From Planoprotostelium fungivorum (Eukaryota; Evosea; Variosea; Cavosteliida; Cavosteliaceae), in NCBI GenBank assembly GCA_003024175.1, contig MDYQ01000254.1, positions 1 through 64,000 on the forward strand: a stretch of 64,000 bases of DNA. The letters are read 5' to 3'. Position numbers and translations under genes: made by a program. The notes under the pieces are model-generated. The model was not told the origin of the DNA and searched no databases. It saw only the letters and a program-made list of their open reading frames with translations. Positions 45,796-56,964 of this stretch are shown here, piece after piece. Numbering within the stretch: the first letter of the stretch is position 1; every line of letters starts with the position of its first letter.

Positions 45796-46219
45796 GGTTC
45801 GATGTGATCTGATTGTGATGCAAGATGATGTTGCCTGTGTCTACAATGCCATCGCTCAAAAGAGTGATTTACTTCCAATTTCACTTCTTTTTTGGTTCTG
45901 AAGACAAAGGAAAGACAAAGGTCACTATCGTTCCGAATTTAGTCGCACAGTCAGATCAGGCGGTGTTCCTCTTCTGTGTCCACTTGCGTTGAGCGTGTCA
46001 GGTGTCCAGCCCGGCATAGCTTTGTTGCCTGAAACCGATAAATTTCTCGGTTTTCACTTTCACGAGTGAGTAGAAGGAGAGGTCAGCTCTGGAAGCGAAG
46101 TTGTTGGAATCCCAGAGTTGGGTTGACAATCAGTCGTCTGAAAGAATTAGATCGGCAGTTTTAAAAGTGCGAAACTTGCAGCCGTTAAAATAACCACAAC
46201 CGCTCACACCAACACAACC
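45796..46219. promoter_or_regulatory. divergent intergenic region, prohibitin / RhoGAP
   Basis: About 420 bp between two divergent starts; holds both promoters. One TCTACAATG variant of the dispersed motif is present near 45840. No gene seen. Confidence 0.4.
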
Positions 46220-47945
46220 ATGGCCGACATGATGCGGATCATCCGAACGACCAGAGGAAAAGAGGGAGAGCTACCCGCTAAGAAGGGAACTCTGGTCACT
46301 ATAATCAGTCGAGATGATAAGAAGGGACTCTGTTTCGCAGAGACTCTGACGCAGCAGGGAGTCGTCTCTGGATGGCTGAAGATGAGCGATTTAGAGACTG
46401 TTTCAAATGCCGAAGAGGTTTGGATATCATATTACGAACCAAACCCATCTAACCATTATACAGAGGAAGAAGAAGAGAAACAGTTTCAAGAAGGAAGAGA
46501 GGGCATTATTGAATGAAAAATTGGAGAAGAGGCCCACGAAGGAACAACTCTTAGAGAAGGGCATTCTGCAAAGAGATGGTGACGCTCGATCGGTTTATGA
46601 ACCGTCGCTGATTCAGAAAAGAGAACAGCCCATTAGCATCACCATCCAGTCCAGGTATTGCTCGTCACACCTCGTACAACAAGCTCGTCCGTGGAAAGAG
46701 CGGTACGAAGCACACTCGTCAAGCATCAAGTGGGTTGTTTCCATCGATCGCCGTCCATTTGATTTCCACGTATCGTATGATGATGGAGCTGATTTCCAAC
46801 AGTCATCAAGGAGAGCCCACAGGGATCCGTTTTCGGTCGACCAGTCGGCCAGTTGATGTTTATTTCATACACAGAATTTAGAATTCCAGAGTTCCTTGTT
46901 GAAGTCATTGATCTTCTCACCGCCAAAGGTGATTACCTCTCCCCTCTTTCATATTCACTCTTCCAGGTCTGAAAGAACAGGGTCTGTTCCGTATTTCGGG
47001 CAGTACGTTAGACGTCAGCGAGATGAAAGACATCATCGACCACAATGGAACACCCTCATGGGACAAGTACGACATCCAAACCATCTCCAGTCTACTGAAA
47101 CTCTTCTTCCGTTCCATGCCGGAGCCCCTCCTCACATACGACCTCTACGATGCCTTCGTCAAACTGACCGCCGATGGTGATGATGCACTTCCAATTTTAT
47201 TTCATTTTATTTCTCTCCCTCTGAATCGAAACAGAAACTTCAAAGTTGTTGAAAGCACAAGACCTCATCGCCCTCTTACCTGAAGTCAATCAAGTCTTAT
47301 TGGCCAAACTCCTCTGCCTGTTGCAGAAAGTGAGCCGTAACAGTGAAGTCAACAAGATGACAAGCAACAACCTCGGTATTGTCTTTGCACCCACTCTCAT
47401 GTGGGCCAAAAACCAAGACGCGTCGTCTTCCCATGAGCTCATCACGGGCAACATGGTTGGACCCGAACTCATCGCCTTCTTCATCGAAGAGTTTACGAGT
47501 CTCTTTCCGGTGCGCTTCTCATCAGTTCTTCTTATACGTATCGTACGTATCTTCGTACTGAAATTTCCAGGGGTTTGACGATACAAGGATGCAGTACAAC
47601 ACGGATAAATCGATCAACCGAAAATCAACGATACCAACGGGGGCACCGTGAGCGTTGTAGATACAAATCGAACGCTGACGACGCGAAAGATTGAACCGCT
47701 CGGCCTCCTCTTCGCAGGGAAATCTCATCGATTCTTCACCACCCACCATACACTTACCCCCTCCCATCGTTCGTGATATGTCCAGTGAGTGACGTCATCA
47801 CACGTCATCGTACATCATGATGACATCATCAGTGCCACCAGGTTGGGAGGAATCTGTGGATCCTAAGGGTAGAACGTATTACATCGACCGGAAAAATAGA
47901 AAGACGCAGTGGGAGCACCCGAGGGCTTCTTCCTGGAATTCTTGA
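46220..47945 (+). CDS. RhoGAP protein with RPEL motif and C-terminal WW domain
   Basis: The N-terminal segment [20 protein letters not shown], with [20 protein letters not shown] and [13 protein letters not shown], looks SH3-like. Then [20 protein letters not shown] matches the RPEL motif that binds G-actin. The RhoGAP domain begins [12 protein letters not shown] and carries the arginine finger [13 protein letters not shown]. It continues [40 protein letters not shown]-type [20 protein letters not shown] and [12 protein letters not shown]. The last exon, [20 protein letters not shown] followed by KTQWEHPR, is a WW domain binding Pro-rich ligands. It should inactivate Rho/Rac GTPases at the actin cortex, possibly tuned by free actin. 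Animal ArhGAP12/32 also combine RhoGAP with RPEL. Confidence 0.88.
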
Positions 47946-48417
47946 GGTGAATTGTTCCGTTGCGTACGGACCGTCTGACCGTACGGTAGTTACGCTTGTA
48001 GGTAGGAGAGAAGTATTTATGTCGCAGTAGTACCATCCTCGGTTGAGCTGCGAGACAATAAATCCAAAGATTGGATATCGTGATTCATGTGTCGGTGATG
48101 CGAAGCGGCGGTGTTGTCTCACACGCTGCACTGATCGTTGTTGTATGGTGATGCTCAGGTGATGAGCGAGCGATCATCGATCGACGAGCCATCATCTTAC
48201 CTCACATTCCGTATTCATATTCATATGAATGTAATGTGAAATCTGACCTTTCTCGTGGGGTTCACATGGAAACAACGAACGTTAGCAGACCCTTCACCTT
48301 CAACCCGCGGAGACTGTAATATCTTACTTTTGTGAAAGATCCGCAACGTTTATATCTCTTCCCCTATCTACCAACTCGTATCACTCAGAACGGCTCAGGC
48401 AACAGACAACACCTCCT

Positions 48418-48498
48418 CTATACTACACTTGCTCTGTCCTCCCTGCAGCTACCGCCCAACGGTGGAGGCTCTAGGACGACAGAGTAGGTGTAGTATAG
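48418..48498. ncRNA. long stable hairpin, possible noncoding RNA
   Basis: The arm CTATACTACACTTGCTCTGT (48418 onward) pairs with the arm ending at 48498 (ACAGAGTAGGTGTAGTATAG) over about 21 bp with only two mismatches. The loop contains a second small inverted repeat (CTACCG...CGGTGG). The size fits a small hairpin RNA precursor or the stem of a snoRNA-like transcript. It could instead be a remnant of an inverted-repeat element. No flanking C/D or H/ACA boxes were identified. Confidence 0.4.
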
Positions 48499-48540
48499 AT
48501 ATAGATAGTGAGGGTGCAGACAGATGGGGTTCTACCATGT

Positions 48541-48945
48541 TTAAGTGGAACACGTCCGCTCATCGATCACCGAAAGGTGAAGAGGATCGTCACCCTCGAT
48601 GGGTTTGACGGAAACAATGTGTTCCAGGACGATCTCGGTGCCTTGGAGAACTCGACTGATCCATCTTTGAGATGTTGAAGAGGGATCGCGATCGATGTAA
48701 CATCGATTTGTGATCAGATCAACCAACATGTGTAGTGAATACTTCATGTGCATTTTGAACGGCAACATTCCTTCCTGTTCTTGATCACAAACATACGAAA
48801 TAGTGAGGTGTGCAACACTCACATCACAAAAGTCCTCAACCCACTCGATTTGCTCAATAATATACTTCACGTTGAACCCCGTATTGCATAAGACTCTGGA
48901 AAGACCTGCAGGTTTGAGCTCGTGCACTGCTATCGTGGTTCGCAC
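48541..48945 (-). CDS. uncertain small protein
   Basis: A long single frame for its position (134 codons), with balanced composition (VEDFCDVSVAHLTISYVCDQ, VLQGTEIVLEHIVSVKPIEG). It has no in-frame ATG at its start: the first codon would be GTG and an upstream TAA closes the frame. It may be the last exon of a gene whose first exon I cannot see, or an upstream ATG may lie across an intron. No domain recognised. Confidence 0.3.
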   Translation of the reverse strand: MRTTIAVHELKPAGLSRVLCNTGFNVKYIIEQIEWVEDFCDVSVAHLTISYVCDQEQEGMLPFKMHMKYSLHMLVDLITNRCYIDRDPSSTSQRWISRVLQGTEIVLEHIVSVKPIEGDDPLHLSVIDERTCST

Positions 48946-49006
48946 GCCGAACGATTAAATTACGACAGGTGACAAGCAGATCTCACACACCACACATCGG
49001 CACACC

Positions 49007-50155
49007 ATGCACCCGACGCCGAAGATGAACCCAGTACCGAAAGGAGACTTCACATCTAGGCCTGAGAAGATCTTACATCATGAGATGTTTTCCTGGAGAC
49101 ATAAGAGAGAGGTAATCGATCCATCCATTGCGATGGCTCAAATGTTTACAGAAGAAAGTTTCATCAGATGCGAGACAGCTGAAAGTCTTGACGTGGAACA
49201 TCTTCTTTGGAGATGATAAGAAGATTAGACACCCGAAACTGTTGGACATAGTTCACAGCGAAGATCCAGTGAGTCTGACGGCCCGAGGATTCGATCTGAC
49301 GTCGCAAGGACATCATCTGTTTTCAAGAGGTGACCCAAGACTTTGTCAATCTTCTGATGAGCCAGGCTTGGGTTCGCGATCATTACTTTGTGGCCGATCT
49401 GTCTAATGCCTGGCCGGTGAGACCCTCTTCCGTCACGCTGGATGACATCGATCAGGCATGTTGGTATGGAGTGATGGTGTTATCCAAGAAACGACCGGCC
49501 AAAGTCTTCCGACAACTATTGCCCACTCGACAAGGAAGATCTCTCTTAGCTTTCGAGTTTCTCATCAACGGAAAATCGTTCGTCGTCAGCACCATCCATC
49601 TCGAGAGCATGGACAACGACAGAGACATCCGAAAGGCACAGGTGAGAGTCTCTCTACATTCACCACCGTCTCTACGATTCACCTCCATAGATGGGAATCA
49701 TCTTCGATCAGATCGGCTCTTCATCCTCTTCCATCTTGTGCGGTGACTGCAATTTCGGCGACGGACCAGAGAACGAAGAGGTGACCGATGCGAATCAATT
49801 CAATTCACAACCGGATTTAGATTCCCCACGCTTACGTGGATGCATGGCGAGTCCTGCACAAAACAGACGACCCGGATCCCAAATTGGCCCTGGGTCACAC
49901 GTTCGATCATGAGAAGGTAATCACCTCGACGTTCGCATCGGTCCACTCATGCATCACAGAATCCTCTCATACCGTTCCCCATCACCAGAAGATTAGATCG
50001 TGTCTTTCTGAGATCTTCAGAATGGGAGGTGATCGACATGCATCACCCGAGATGGATTGATTCATCTATGACAGGTGGTTGGAATGAAGATGTTGGGTGA
50101 AGAATCGTTCAAAGTGGAGGAAAAGAAGACTTGGCCGAGCGATCATTGGGGGTGA
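49007..50155 (+). CDS. TDP2: tyrosyl-DNA phosphodiesterase 2-like (EEP superfamily)
   Basis: The start MHPTPKMNPVPKGDFTSRPE splices to ARQLKVLTWNIFFGDDKKIR (the WN motif). VTQDFVNLLMSQAWVRDHYF follows the QEV strand. GRSLLAFEFLINGKSFVVST then HLES matches the TDP2 substrate loop. SSSSILCGDCNFGDGPENEE is the GDxN motif, AWRVLHKTDDPDPKLALGHT is the late loop, and WPSDHWG is the SDH motif with catalytic His just before the stop. TDP2 removes topoisomerase II adducts from DNA 5' ends in the nucleus. Other EEP-fold phosphodiesterases are the alternative, but the order LES / GDxN / SDHxG fits TDP2. Confidence 0.8.
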
Positions 50156-50458
50156 GCATCGATGCCGTAGAGGATTTCATCAGCCATTCGCTGAACTTGT
50201 ACAGTCTGAGTTGTATCATACGGTCGAATGCATCGTCTTAGACATGCGGATCATCTTTGAAGGATGATGAACAATTATCGTTCAGGCAATGAAATTCTCA
50301 TTTGTCGTCAGATTTCTGACTCATGCTCCACATCATCAAAAGAATAAGCATAACAAACTATGGGTGTTTGATGATGTGCCATCACACTTGTCACCCCTTT
50401 TATATCAAATTATTAATACTTGTAATGTTTATTTGTTTGTTCTGTGGCACAGTCGGAC
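50156..50458. other. intergenic region
   Basis: About 300 bp between the TDP2-like and KCTD-like genes. No gene or repeat seen. Confidence 0.4.
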
Positions 50459-51485
50459 ATGGAGGTGATCGCAGAGCAATGTGCGATGATTGAAGAGAAA
50501 CCGAATAGGTTGTAGAGTTGAATATCGGAGGATTCAAGTACACTACCACGAGATCGACATTAGAGGGTCCACTGGGTCAATCATCTTATTTCACGGCTCT
50601 CCTCAGTGGCAGGTATAACGGAACAAAAGACAGGAAGGGTGCATTCTTCATCGATAGAGATGGACAATATTTTGGGCCCATCTTAGAATATCTGAGAACA
50701 GGTCAGCATCTCATGTTCGTTCGTGTCTCTCTGACACGTAGTGAAGGACAACTGAACATTCCACACCATCTATCCACCTTGTGTGTCGCCAGAGAAGCCA
50801 AGTTTTTCTCGGTATTCATCCCCGAGCTAGAGTCATTCGAGCCGGAACAATCGCAGAGGTGATCATGTCCCGCAATCTCTCGATCTTCCAATTGATCTCG
50901 TTCAGGAGAGAGATCTTCAAGGACATGTCCATAGACGGTGCGATCTCTTTGTCGTTCGACATGATGTTCTCACATCAGTCGCAGATGCATATTTATTAAG
51001 AAGGAAGCGATTTCAGGCCTACGAGAAGATATCAGAAGTGGCCGATGACATCCTCAAAGTGGTCCTGCGGCACTTCCGCCAGAGGGCAGACCTTGGCTTG
51101 AGAATCGAATCTGGAGCTTTCGTCAGGAGCAGGTCGGTCAGTGACTCACAGCTACTTCAACTCGTGAAGACAGTCGACAACAATGAGATGAGGAACTCAC
51201 AGTGGACTCTATATCGGTATTTCGTCATGATCGTCACACCATCGTGTCATTCAGATGCTTCAATGTAGAATCTCATTCATTTGAACAGAGAATCGTACGT
51301 CACAGATGCTAAGACAAGGTGGCGGTGACACATACATCATCGAACGGAGGTTCACCATCATGTTCAGATTGGAAGCTGTGTATACGGCAGGAGACACGAT
51401 GGTTGCAGTTGAATGGATCAATTTCTTATCTGTAGAGAAGAATCAACACACGATATGTGATTATTGCACGGTGAGGCAGTCCTGA
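50459..51485 (+). CDS. KCTD-like BTB/T1-domain protein
   Basis: The start codon is followed by a 44-bp intron (GTGATCGC...CGAATAG), giving MEVVELNIGGFKYTTTRSTL. The T1-type BTB continues SSYFTALLSGRYNGTKDRKG, AFFIDRDGQYFGPILEYLRT, then GQ and LNIPHHLSTLCVAREAKFFS. This is the KCTD pattern (V.LNVGG..., FIDRDG..F..IL.YLR.G..., EA.FF.I). KCTD proteins are usually Cullin-3 substrate adaptors. The C-terminal part is unfamiliar (YEKISEVADDILKVVLRHFR, TYIIERRFTIMFRLEAVYTA) and ends at 51483-51485. The first-exon call depends on one tiny two-codon exon. Confidence 0.75.
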
Positions 51486-51741
51486 TTGGAAGATCATCTG
51501 ATTCACATGAAGGCGAACAATCTGTCTGTTGGATTAGAAAAAATCGTTATACCAGCATTTGTCAACTATTCGATATACATTGGTTTTAAATTTGTCCATA
51601 CACCGCCATCATGATGATCTTGTATTTCGAGCGACAATAAAAGTCGTTTTTGTCAACACAATCCTCTTTTACGCGATCTTGACATCATCAGTAAAAGACA
51701 ATTGCGCCATCTGCGAAGCGCCAACTTTGAGGCCAAGGTGG

Positions 51742-51981
51742 TCACGAACAATCGAAATAAACTGAAATAAAATGGTATATCATTTCATCTTGATCCACTG
51801 TTGGAGTGGTCGACAGTATTGACTCCTCTGAAGGTTTTTCGTTTCCCAATGAAATGACGGTTGTGGGCTTCTTCAGACCCTTCGATTGCGATTCGAACTG
51901 TTCGATCGGGCGCGGACCTTTCAAAGAAATGATAGTTGGTCTAACGTTTGGACAGGCGTTCTCATCATTCGTAGACGCCAT
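51742..51981 (-). CDS. small disordered protein, uncertain
   Basis: The start MASTNDENACPNVRPTIISL is followed by GPRPIEQFESQSKGLKKPTT, a plausible intrinsically disordered protein of about 75 residues. Near its 3' end the sense strand reads CCATTTTATTTCAGTTTATTTC, the same tract found inside introns of RPF2, RhoGAP and the flippase. The gene therefore probably splices here and continues to about 51690 (IVRDHLGLKVGASQ frame). No family recognised. Confidence 0.35.
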   Translation of the reverse strand: MASTNDENACPNVRPTIISLKGPRPIEQFESQSKGLKKPTTVISLGNEKPSEESILSTTPTVDQDEMIYHFISVYFDCS

Positions 51982-52135
51982 GATGTTCGGACCAGCTGAC
52001 GCTTTGTTCTATCGCGGGATTCAAAAATTGGTTTTCCCGCGTCGTTGCATCTACAAGCCTTTTTTGGTCGAATATCGATCATTTCTCTTTCCGGATCGAA
52101 ATGAATAAAATGTTTTCGGTGATGAGTGCTTTGAT

Positions 52136-52273
52136 ATATGATTCGGTTTTTCCGGTTGGTAGTCAAATGGTGCATTGAGAATGGATCACTTCTCTCCCGA
52201 CTACTGGAATATGCACGACAAAAAAAGTAGTGATCCAAATGCATGGACACCAACCAGAAAAACCAAATCATAT
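52136..52273. mobile_element. MITE-like element, copy 1
   Basis: 138 bp bounded by imperfect terminal inverted repeats of about 24 bp (ATATGATTCGGTTTTTCCGG and the complement of AACCAGAAAAACCAAATCAT), with an inner pair GGATCACT/AGTGATCC. A 71-bp core (52153-52223) is identical to 56983-57053. It is too small to encode a transposase. It lies downstream of tRNA-Asp. Confidence 0.7.
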
Positions 52274-52459
52274 TTACACAAGAACCACTCGAGTGCATAA
52301 TCTTAAATTGTTTATTGAGCAACCTTGTTTACCAACATTTTGAACGTTTTTGAACGAATAATTCACGTTTTGACTATTTCAATGAATTTCACAACATTTA
52401 TTCTAAAATTCTCCAAAACTACCAAAATGGGTCTTTCTTCGTTCAAAACGACAAAAGAG

Positions 52460-52553
52460 CTCCCCGACCGGGAATTGAACCCGGGTCCCAAGCGTTCTGC
52501 GCTATAGATAGCGTTCTGACAGGCTTGTATACTCACCACTATACTATCGAGGA
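52460..52553 (-). tRNA. tRNA-Asp (GTC) with intron
   Basis: Acceptor TCCTCGA/TCGGGGA, D-arm GTATAGTGGTGAGTAT as in eukaryotic tRNA-Asp, anticodon stem CAAGC/GCTTG, anticodon GTC, T-arm CCGGG/CCCGG with loop TTCAATT, discriminator G. After position 37 there is an intron of about 22 nt (GAACGCTATCTATAGCGCAGAA) that can itself form a GCTAT/ATAGC hairpin. Confidence 0.9.
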
Positions 52554-53205
52554 GTGGTGATCAGCCAGATCCTTCGCGGTTGACCAACTTATATCTTTAA
52601 ATTTTTTAGCGGCTTTCCAACAACAATCGGTTTTTGTGGCCTGCAGCGTGTCAGAACGGTTGATAGGGCTTCTGTACTTTCTGCAGCGAGACGATGCAGA
52701 GAAGTGGTCTTGAGAAGTCTTCTAAAAATCAATGTCATTTGAAATCAGGTGCATGTAACCGTTGGGCATTGATTCAAACTGCCTCCCGACGCCCACTCAT
52801 CCTCATATGAAGAATGGCTCCGAAGTTGAAAGAGAGCTGTCTGAGAGGGGTAATCTCAGGATGCATTTGCAAGAGGGATTCTCCTTCCTTCGTGTGGATG
52901 CCTCGTTCAATGCAATTGATAGCCTTGACTTAGTCTGGTGTATGTTCTCTCTCCGATGCTTGTCCTTTTCTCTTCTAACCGTTTTTGAATTTTGAAGACC
53001 CACCTCCCTCCCACATCTACAATTCCCGTTGCAGATGATCTTAGGCTGTGGTCTATGTAACTCAATTGAACTATTAGGTTGAAATGAATAGGGGTAGCCC
53101 TATTTTCCTCTAGATGACACGTCATTACCACCTGATCGGAGATGGCGATTGATCCTGTTGTCCTCCGCCATACCCACACATCGCACGCTCCCATTAACAC
53201 TTGAT
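52554..53205. other. intergenic region with degenerate motif hairpin
   Basis: About 650 bp upstream of tRNA-Asp and downstream of the aldo-keto reductase-like gene. It holds the degenerate inverted pair CATCTACAATTCCCGTTGCAGATG (53014-53037). The plus frame at 52762-52995 has no domain. Confidence 0.4.
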
Positions 53206-54975
53206 TTATTGTTCGTCCGAGCCAAATCGCGCCAGCCTCTCGTACAGAGCCTTCTCGTCTTCGATTCTCACTCTCCCGCTCATCTCTGCTCCCTCCACCA
53301 CTTGTCTCATCAGAGCCTCATCTTGCACTTCACACGAGACACAATCCACCATCCCACTCGACAGCAATAGAGCGATGGCCTTCGTCTCCAATTGTGTTTC
53401 CTCCCCGAAACCACGGACAGATTGCAAGATCTCATCGATCTCTCTTGATTTTAGATGTGAATTGTACTCTACCACTTGAGATACCAAGTGAAATAGTCCC
53501 GTCGTCACCTGATCCATCTCATCAATATCGTATGAGACGATTCTCGAGATGATGACATGCGATCGCGATGATGATGGCTGTGATGATGACACACCTCTCG
53601 ATAAGCTTGGGCCCACTTCTTGTACTTTGGATTCGGCGCCAATTTGATGAGAGCATCCGTCAGAGAGGGAAGGATGTGGCCCTCGTAAGCTCTCTTCCAC
53701 TTGCCTGCGTCGTTGAAGAGTTCGTCCGCGTTCGATGCGATGACTTTGCCCCAAGAGATTTGTGTTAATTTCGGGCCGTTGAGATCGTTCGCGCCTTCGT
53801 ATTCTTCTTCGAGATGGATGCAGTTGTTGAGGACTTTCTGGAGCTGATCAATGCAATCTGTGGAGGATTGGAATCGTGATGGGGTGGATGATGCGATGAT
53901 GATCGCATGGATGCGACGAAGTGGTGATGTCATCGTGATGTCAAAAAATTGTCGATGGTATTGTGATGTGCACGATGATGCATGATGATGGATGATGAGA
54001 ATGTTTGTGATGAATTTCACCTTTTCTGGACACATATTTCGATCTCAGTTCGTGATGAATGCCTGTACTTGTCACGAAAATGATCGAACCATCCACTCAC
54101 CTCTGACATCCACTCCTTCCAATGGATCAGTCGCCATCCTCAACATTCCACCAAATTTCTTCGGTATTTCATCGTATCTCGCGAGCTCTTCTAATCGCAG
54201 CAGATTCGCCGGATGTTGTAAGACGGCGAGACCTTTCCCATGGGAAACCTTCTCCACGTCATGGAGCTTCAGCTCCATGGGTCCTAGTGGGTCGAGTGTG
54301 ACGCCGTACGATTTAATATTTCCCTTCTGAACTTGCTCCTCTAAGGTGGTGAAGAGTTGTTGTATCATTTCCGTGCGTTGTGATGATCTGACGTTGGGAA
54401 GATGAAGGTTGTCCACGATGAACGAATCTATGTGATCGAGACCGGTGGCATATAGACTCTGTTGGATGCGAGACACGATGCGTTTTGGGTGGAATGGATT
54501 CCATTCGTTGAATTCAGACTGAGAGAGTTAGGGGTAGATGTGATGGAGTCGATGATACCTCTTCGTGGCCCGGTAAGTGGTGGTTTCTCTTGTCGGAATC
54601 TTCTATTCTGCCTCCGTGAGATATGAAGATGAAGTCCTGATTGAATTGGCAAGGTTACATTTCGAAGTTGCATTCACCTCTCGAGGAACTCCTTGAAGAG
54701 ATTCGGCTACGAGGCTCTCACAACCACCGTGCGGTCCGACATCGAACGTGTTGCATTTTCCACTGTCCAGAATGGCCCTCCTAGCGTTCTTTTTAATGAC
54801 AGTCAAAACATTGAGTCTCTTACACCAGAGGCTTCAGAATGGTAATATCTTGACGCTCTCTCTTCACGCTCAGAGCGATTGGAGACACATTCTTCCCTAC
54901 TAATTGCTTGGAGGGTGCGGTCGAATACAACCTGCGAGGTGCGGAATGGGCTCGCTGCGTGATTATGCTCCTCAT
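53206..54975 (-). CDS. aldo-keto reductase-like protein with mitochondrial presequence
   Basis: The N-terminus MRSIITQRAHSAPRRLYSTA is an Arg/Ser-rich mitochondrial targeting peptide with a probable R-x-Y-S cleavage site. The middle exons resemble the (beta/alpha)8 aldo-keto reductase fold: YATGLDHIDSFIVDNLHLPN, QRTEMIQQLFTTLEEQVQKG and NIKSYGVTLDPLGPMELKLH (the 'LE.L...GKIR.IGVS' region). The catalytic Tyr/Lys/His residues are not clearly visible. The C-terminal half is helical (KVIASNADELFNDAGKWKRA, LIKLAPNPKYKKWAQAYREV, ALYERLARFGSDEQ). The stop CAATAAATC overlaps AATAAA. It shares an 80-bp divergent promoter with the glomulin-like gene. The substrate is unknown. Confidence 0.65.
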
Positions 54976-55055
54976 CTGAATGCGTGGTGATGTGATGTAA
55001 TGCGTAGAACACGTGACCCGAACATCACATCACATCGGCCCAACAATCGAACAAC
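54976..55055. promoter_or_regulatory. 80-bp bidirectional promoter
   Basis: Two divergent start codons only 80 bp apart (aldo-keto reductase-like and glomulin-like genes). The interval includes a repeated CACATCACATC tract and no TATA box. Inferred from layout. Confidence 0.45.
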
Positions 55056-56730
55056 ATGGAGGACGATGTCTGGGAGAATTACAATTCATTCATACAGATC
55101 GCTCATAATGACCAAGAAGCGGAGAAGGTGAGAGACTGATCGTCTGCATATTTTAATGTAACAAACAGAGCCTATTGAAATTATGCAGAGAAGCCAATAC
55201 GAAAGAACTGATGATTCTCGTGATGGAAACGTTGAGTACACCCACGTCAGACGACTCGATCGGTCTCAGTATATGCATTCGTTGTCTAATGGAAGGTATG
55301 GCTCTGATCGATCCAACAACGACTGATTCACCCGAGTTCTACCTCGCACTCTGCAAAATGGAAAGACGGCCTCTCTTCAAGAAGCATTCAAAGCCCTCAC
55401 TCATCAGCTATATAAGAGGTGATGCCCCGTGATACGATGATGACACGATCTGATCTTCACGTGCAGATCACCTCTATTGGGTCAAGATGAGGGAGACCTC
55501 GTCAGCATGGACTCCAAATCGGTCGAACGCACATACAATCGGCAGTGGTCTTCCTCCTCACGAGACGATCTCAGATCAGCCATGGCGCTCGCCGATGTCA
55601 TCGTTCGAGACGCAACCTTACCCCCCAAGGCTCACGAGATTTCGCGGGAGTTTTTGGGACACCTACTCGTACTCATCACATCACATCACGGCCGGCTCTC
55701 GTTAGAGGACAGAGCGGAGGACCACATTGGCGCTCTACAATGCCTCTCATCACTCGAACGATCACATGAGCTGTCAACAAACGGTGGAACCCTGTGGTCA
55801 TCGGAATTCCTGGAATCTTCCAATTCTTCCGTACAATTCTCCGTGTACCACTGGACCATCTTGTACGCCCAGCGGAGTCCCAAATGTTTGAGACCGCAAG
55901 CCGTTCTACAACGAGTATTGAGATCCTGCGGAAGGGTCTTGTCTCAATCGACGCTCGCATCACCCTCCATCACACTCATCGGTCAACTCTGTCTCCTCTC
56001 TTTAGATGACACGTCGGGACCACAGACGGGTCCGAACGTGGATGCTTCTACAGAGTTTTTAGAACATCTCATCAACTTCATGGTGCACTGTCCATCGGAA
56101 CGTCTCAGGACGGCCGGACACAACATCTTGTGCTGCTTCATCGATGTGCGGCCCACCTATGATTCCTTCAGCTTGATGGATGCAGTCATCCATCGCTGTC
56201 CTTACCCTTCCGTACAGTGCGCGATCCTCTACCAGTACAAGAGAAAACTCGAAGAGAATTGGAATCAGTGAGGAATCATCTATGTCGACCGAGGGTGGAG
56301 GCTGACTGTACGTAGACTGTCGACACGCGAGAGTGACCTCGCTTCAGATACGGCGCGATTGATCGAATTTTTGATGGACCACGATGACCCGATCAGTCAG
56401 TATGACATCATCACCGCAACACTCAACACCCTCTTGTGGATTCACCTGAAGACATCTACAACGCCTTGGACTTCTCTGACGAGAGAGACGAAGAGAGAGA
56501 CAAAGAGATTGAAGAGATTGAAGGAGAGGGTGGAGAAGGTAGAGAGGGATCTGAATCGGCCATTGGAGGAGCAGAAGCGAGAGTTTGAGAACGCGAGGAG
56601 GATCATGGATGCACCCACGGACGGTCTCATCATGGATGTCGATGAGATCGAGGGACACGTCGGACAAATGAGAACGAACATGATGTTACTGACGACGCTG
56701 ATCGATCGTGTGGTGTCGATGATGAAATAA
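55056..56730 (+). CDS. GLMN: glomulin / ALF4-like protein
   Basis: About five exons from MEDDVWENYNSFIQIAHNDQ. Helical repeats run through DSIGLSICIRCLMEGMALID, LLGQDEGDLVSMDSKSVERT, HEISREFLGHLLVLITSHHG and LEHLINFMVHCPSERLRTAG. HNILCCFIDVRPTYDSFSLM, then CPYPSVQCAILYQYKRKLEE matches the glomulin end (LR..A..IL.......DRF.LL..L...CP.PSV...L). The last exon has a charged coiled coil (RETKRETKRLKRLKERVEKV) and stops at AAATAAAAG, overlapping AATAAA. Glomulin binds RBX1 and restrains Cullin-RING ligases. The C-terminal coiled coil is an addition. Identification is by the C-terminal signature and the all-helical layout. Confidence 0.65.
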
Positions 56731-56833
56731 AAGTGGCCGATTGGGTTGGATGAAAGAAGTCATGTGGGTGCTAACCACTTGTTAAGGTAATAGATGCTGC
56801 GTAGAGATGGACGTTGAAAATGGCAAAAGGTGA

Positions 56834-56920
56834 TGCTCAATGCAGGGATCGAACCTGCGACCCCCGCGTGTCGTGGGACGTGTATTAGCACGGTGCTCTA
56901 ACCAACTGAGCTAATCGAGC
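56834..56920 (-). tRNA. tRNA-Ile (AAT) with short intron
   Basis: Acceptor GCTCGAT/ATTGAGC with discriminator A, D-arm AGCTCAGTTGGTTAGAGC, anticodon stem CCGTG/CGCGG, anticodon AAT, T-arm GCAGG/CCTGC with loop TTCGATC. An intron of about 13 nt (CACGTCCCACGAC) follows position 37. Confidence 0.9.
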
Positions 56921-56964
56921 AGTGACGTGTCATATACAACCCATGATGGGTAAATTTTTAAAAG

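Larger units (their letters stand above)
47946..49006. other. intergenic region with a long hairpin and an uncertain small ORF
   Basis: About 1.06 kb. Just after the RhoGAP stop, CCGTACGG and near-palindromic GTACGGACCGTCTGACCGTAC (around 47964-47990) could form a short hairpin. The strong hairpin at 48418-48498 and the doubtful minus-strand frame at 48541-48945 are listed separately. Confidence 0.4.

Noticed and set aside
51806-52108. Plus-strand frame of 101 codons
   Set aside because: It mirrors the minus-strand small gene, has no domain, and the minus strand has the better start and intron-like tract.
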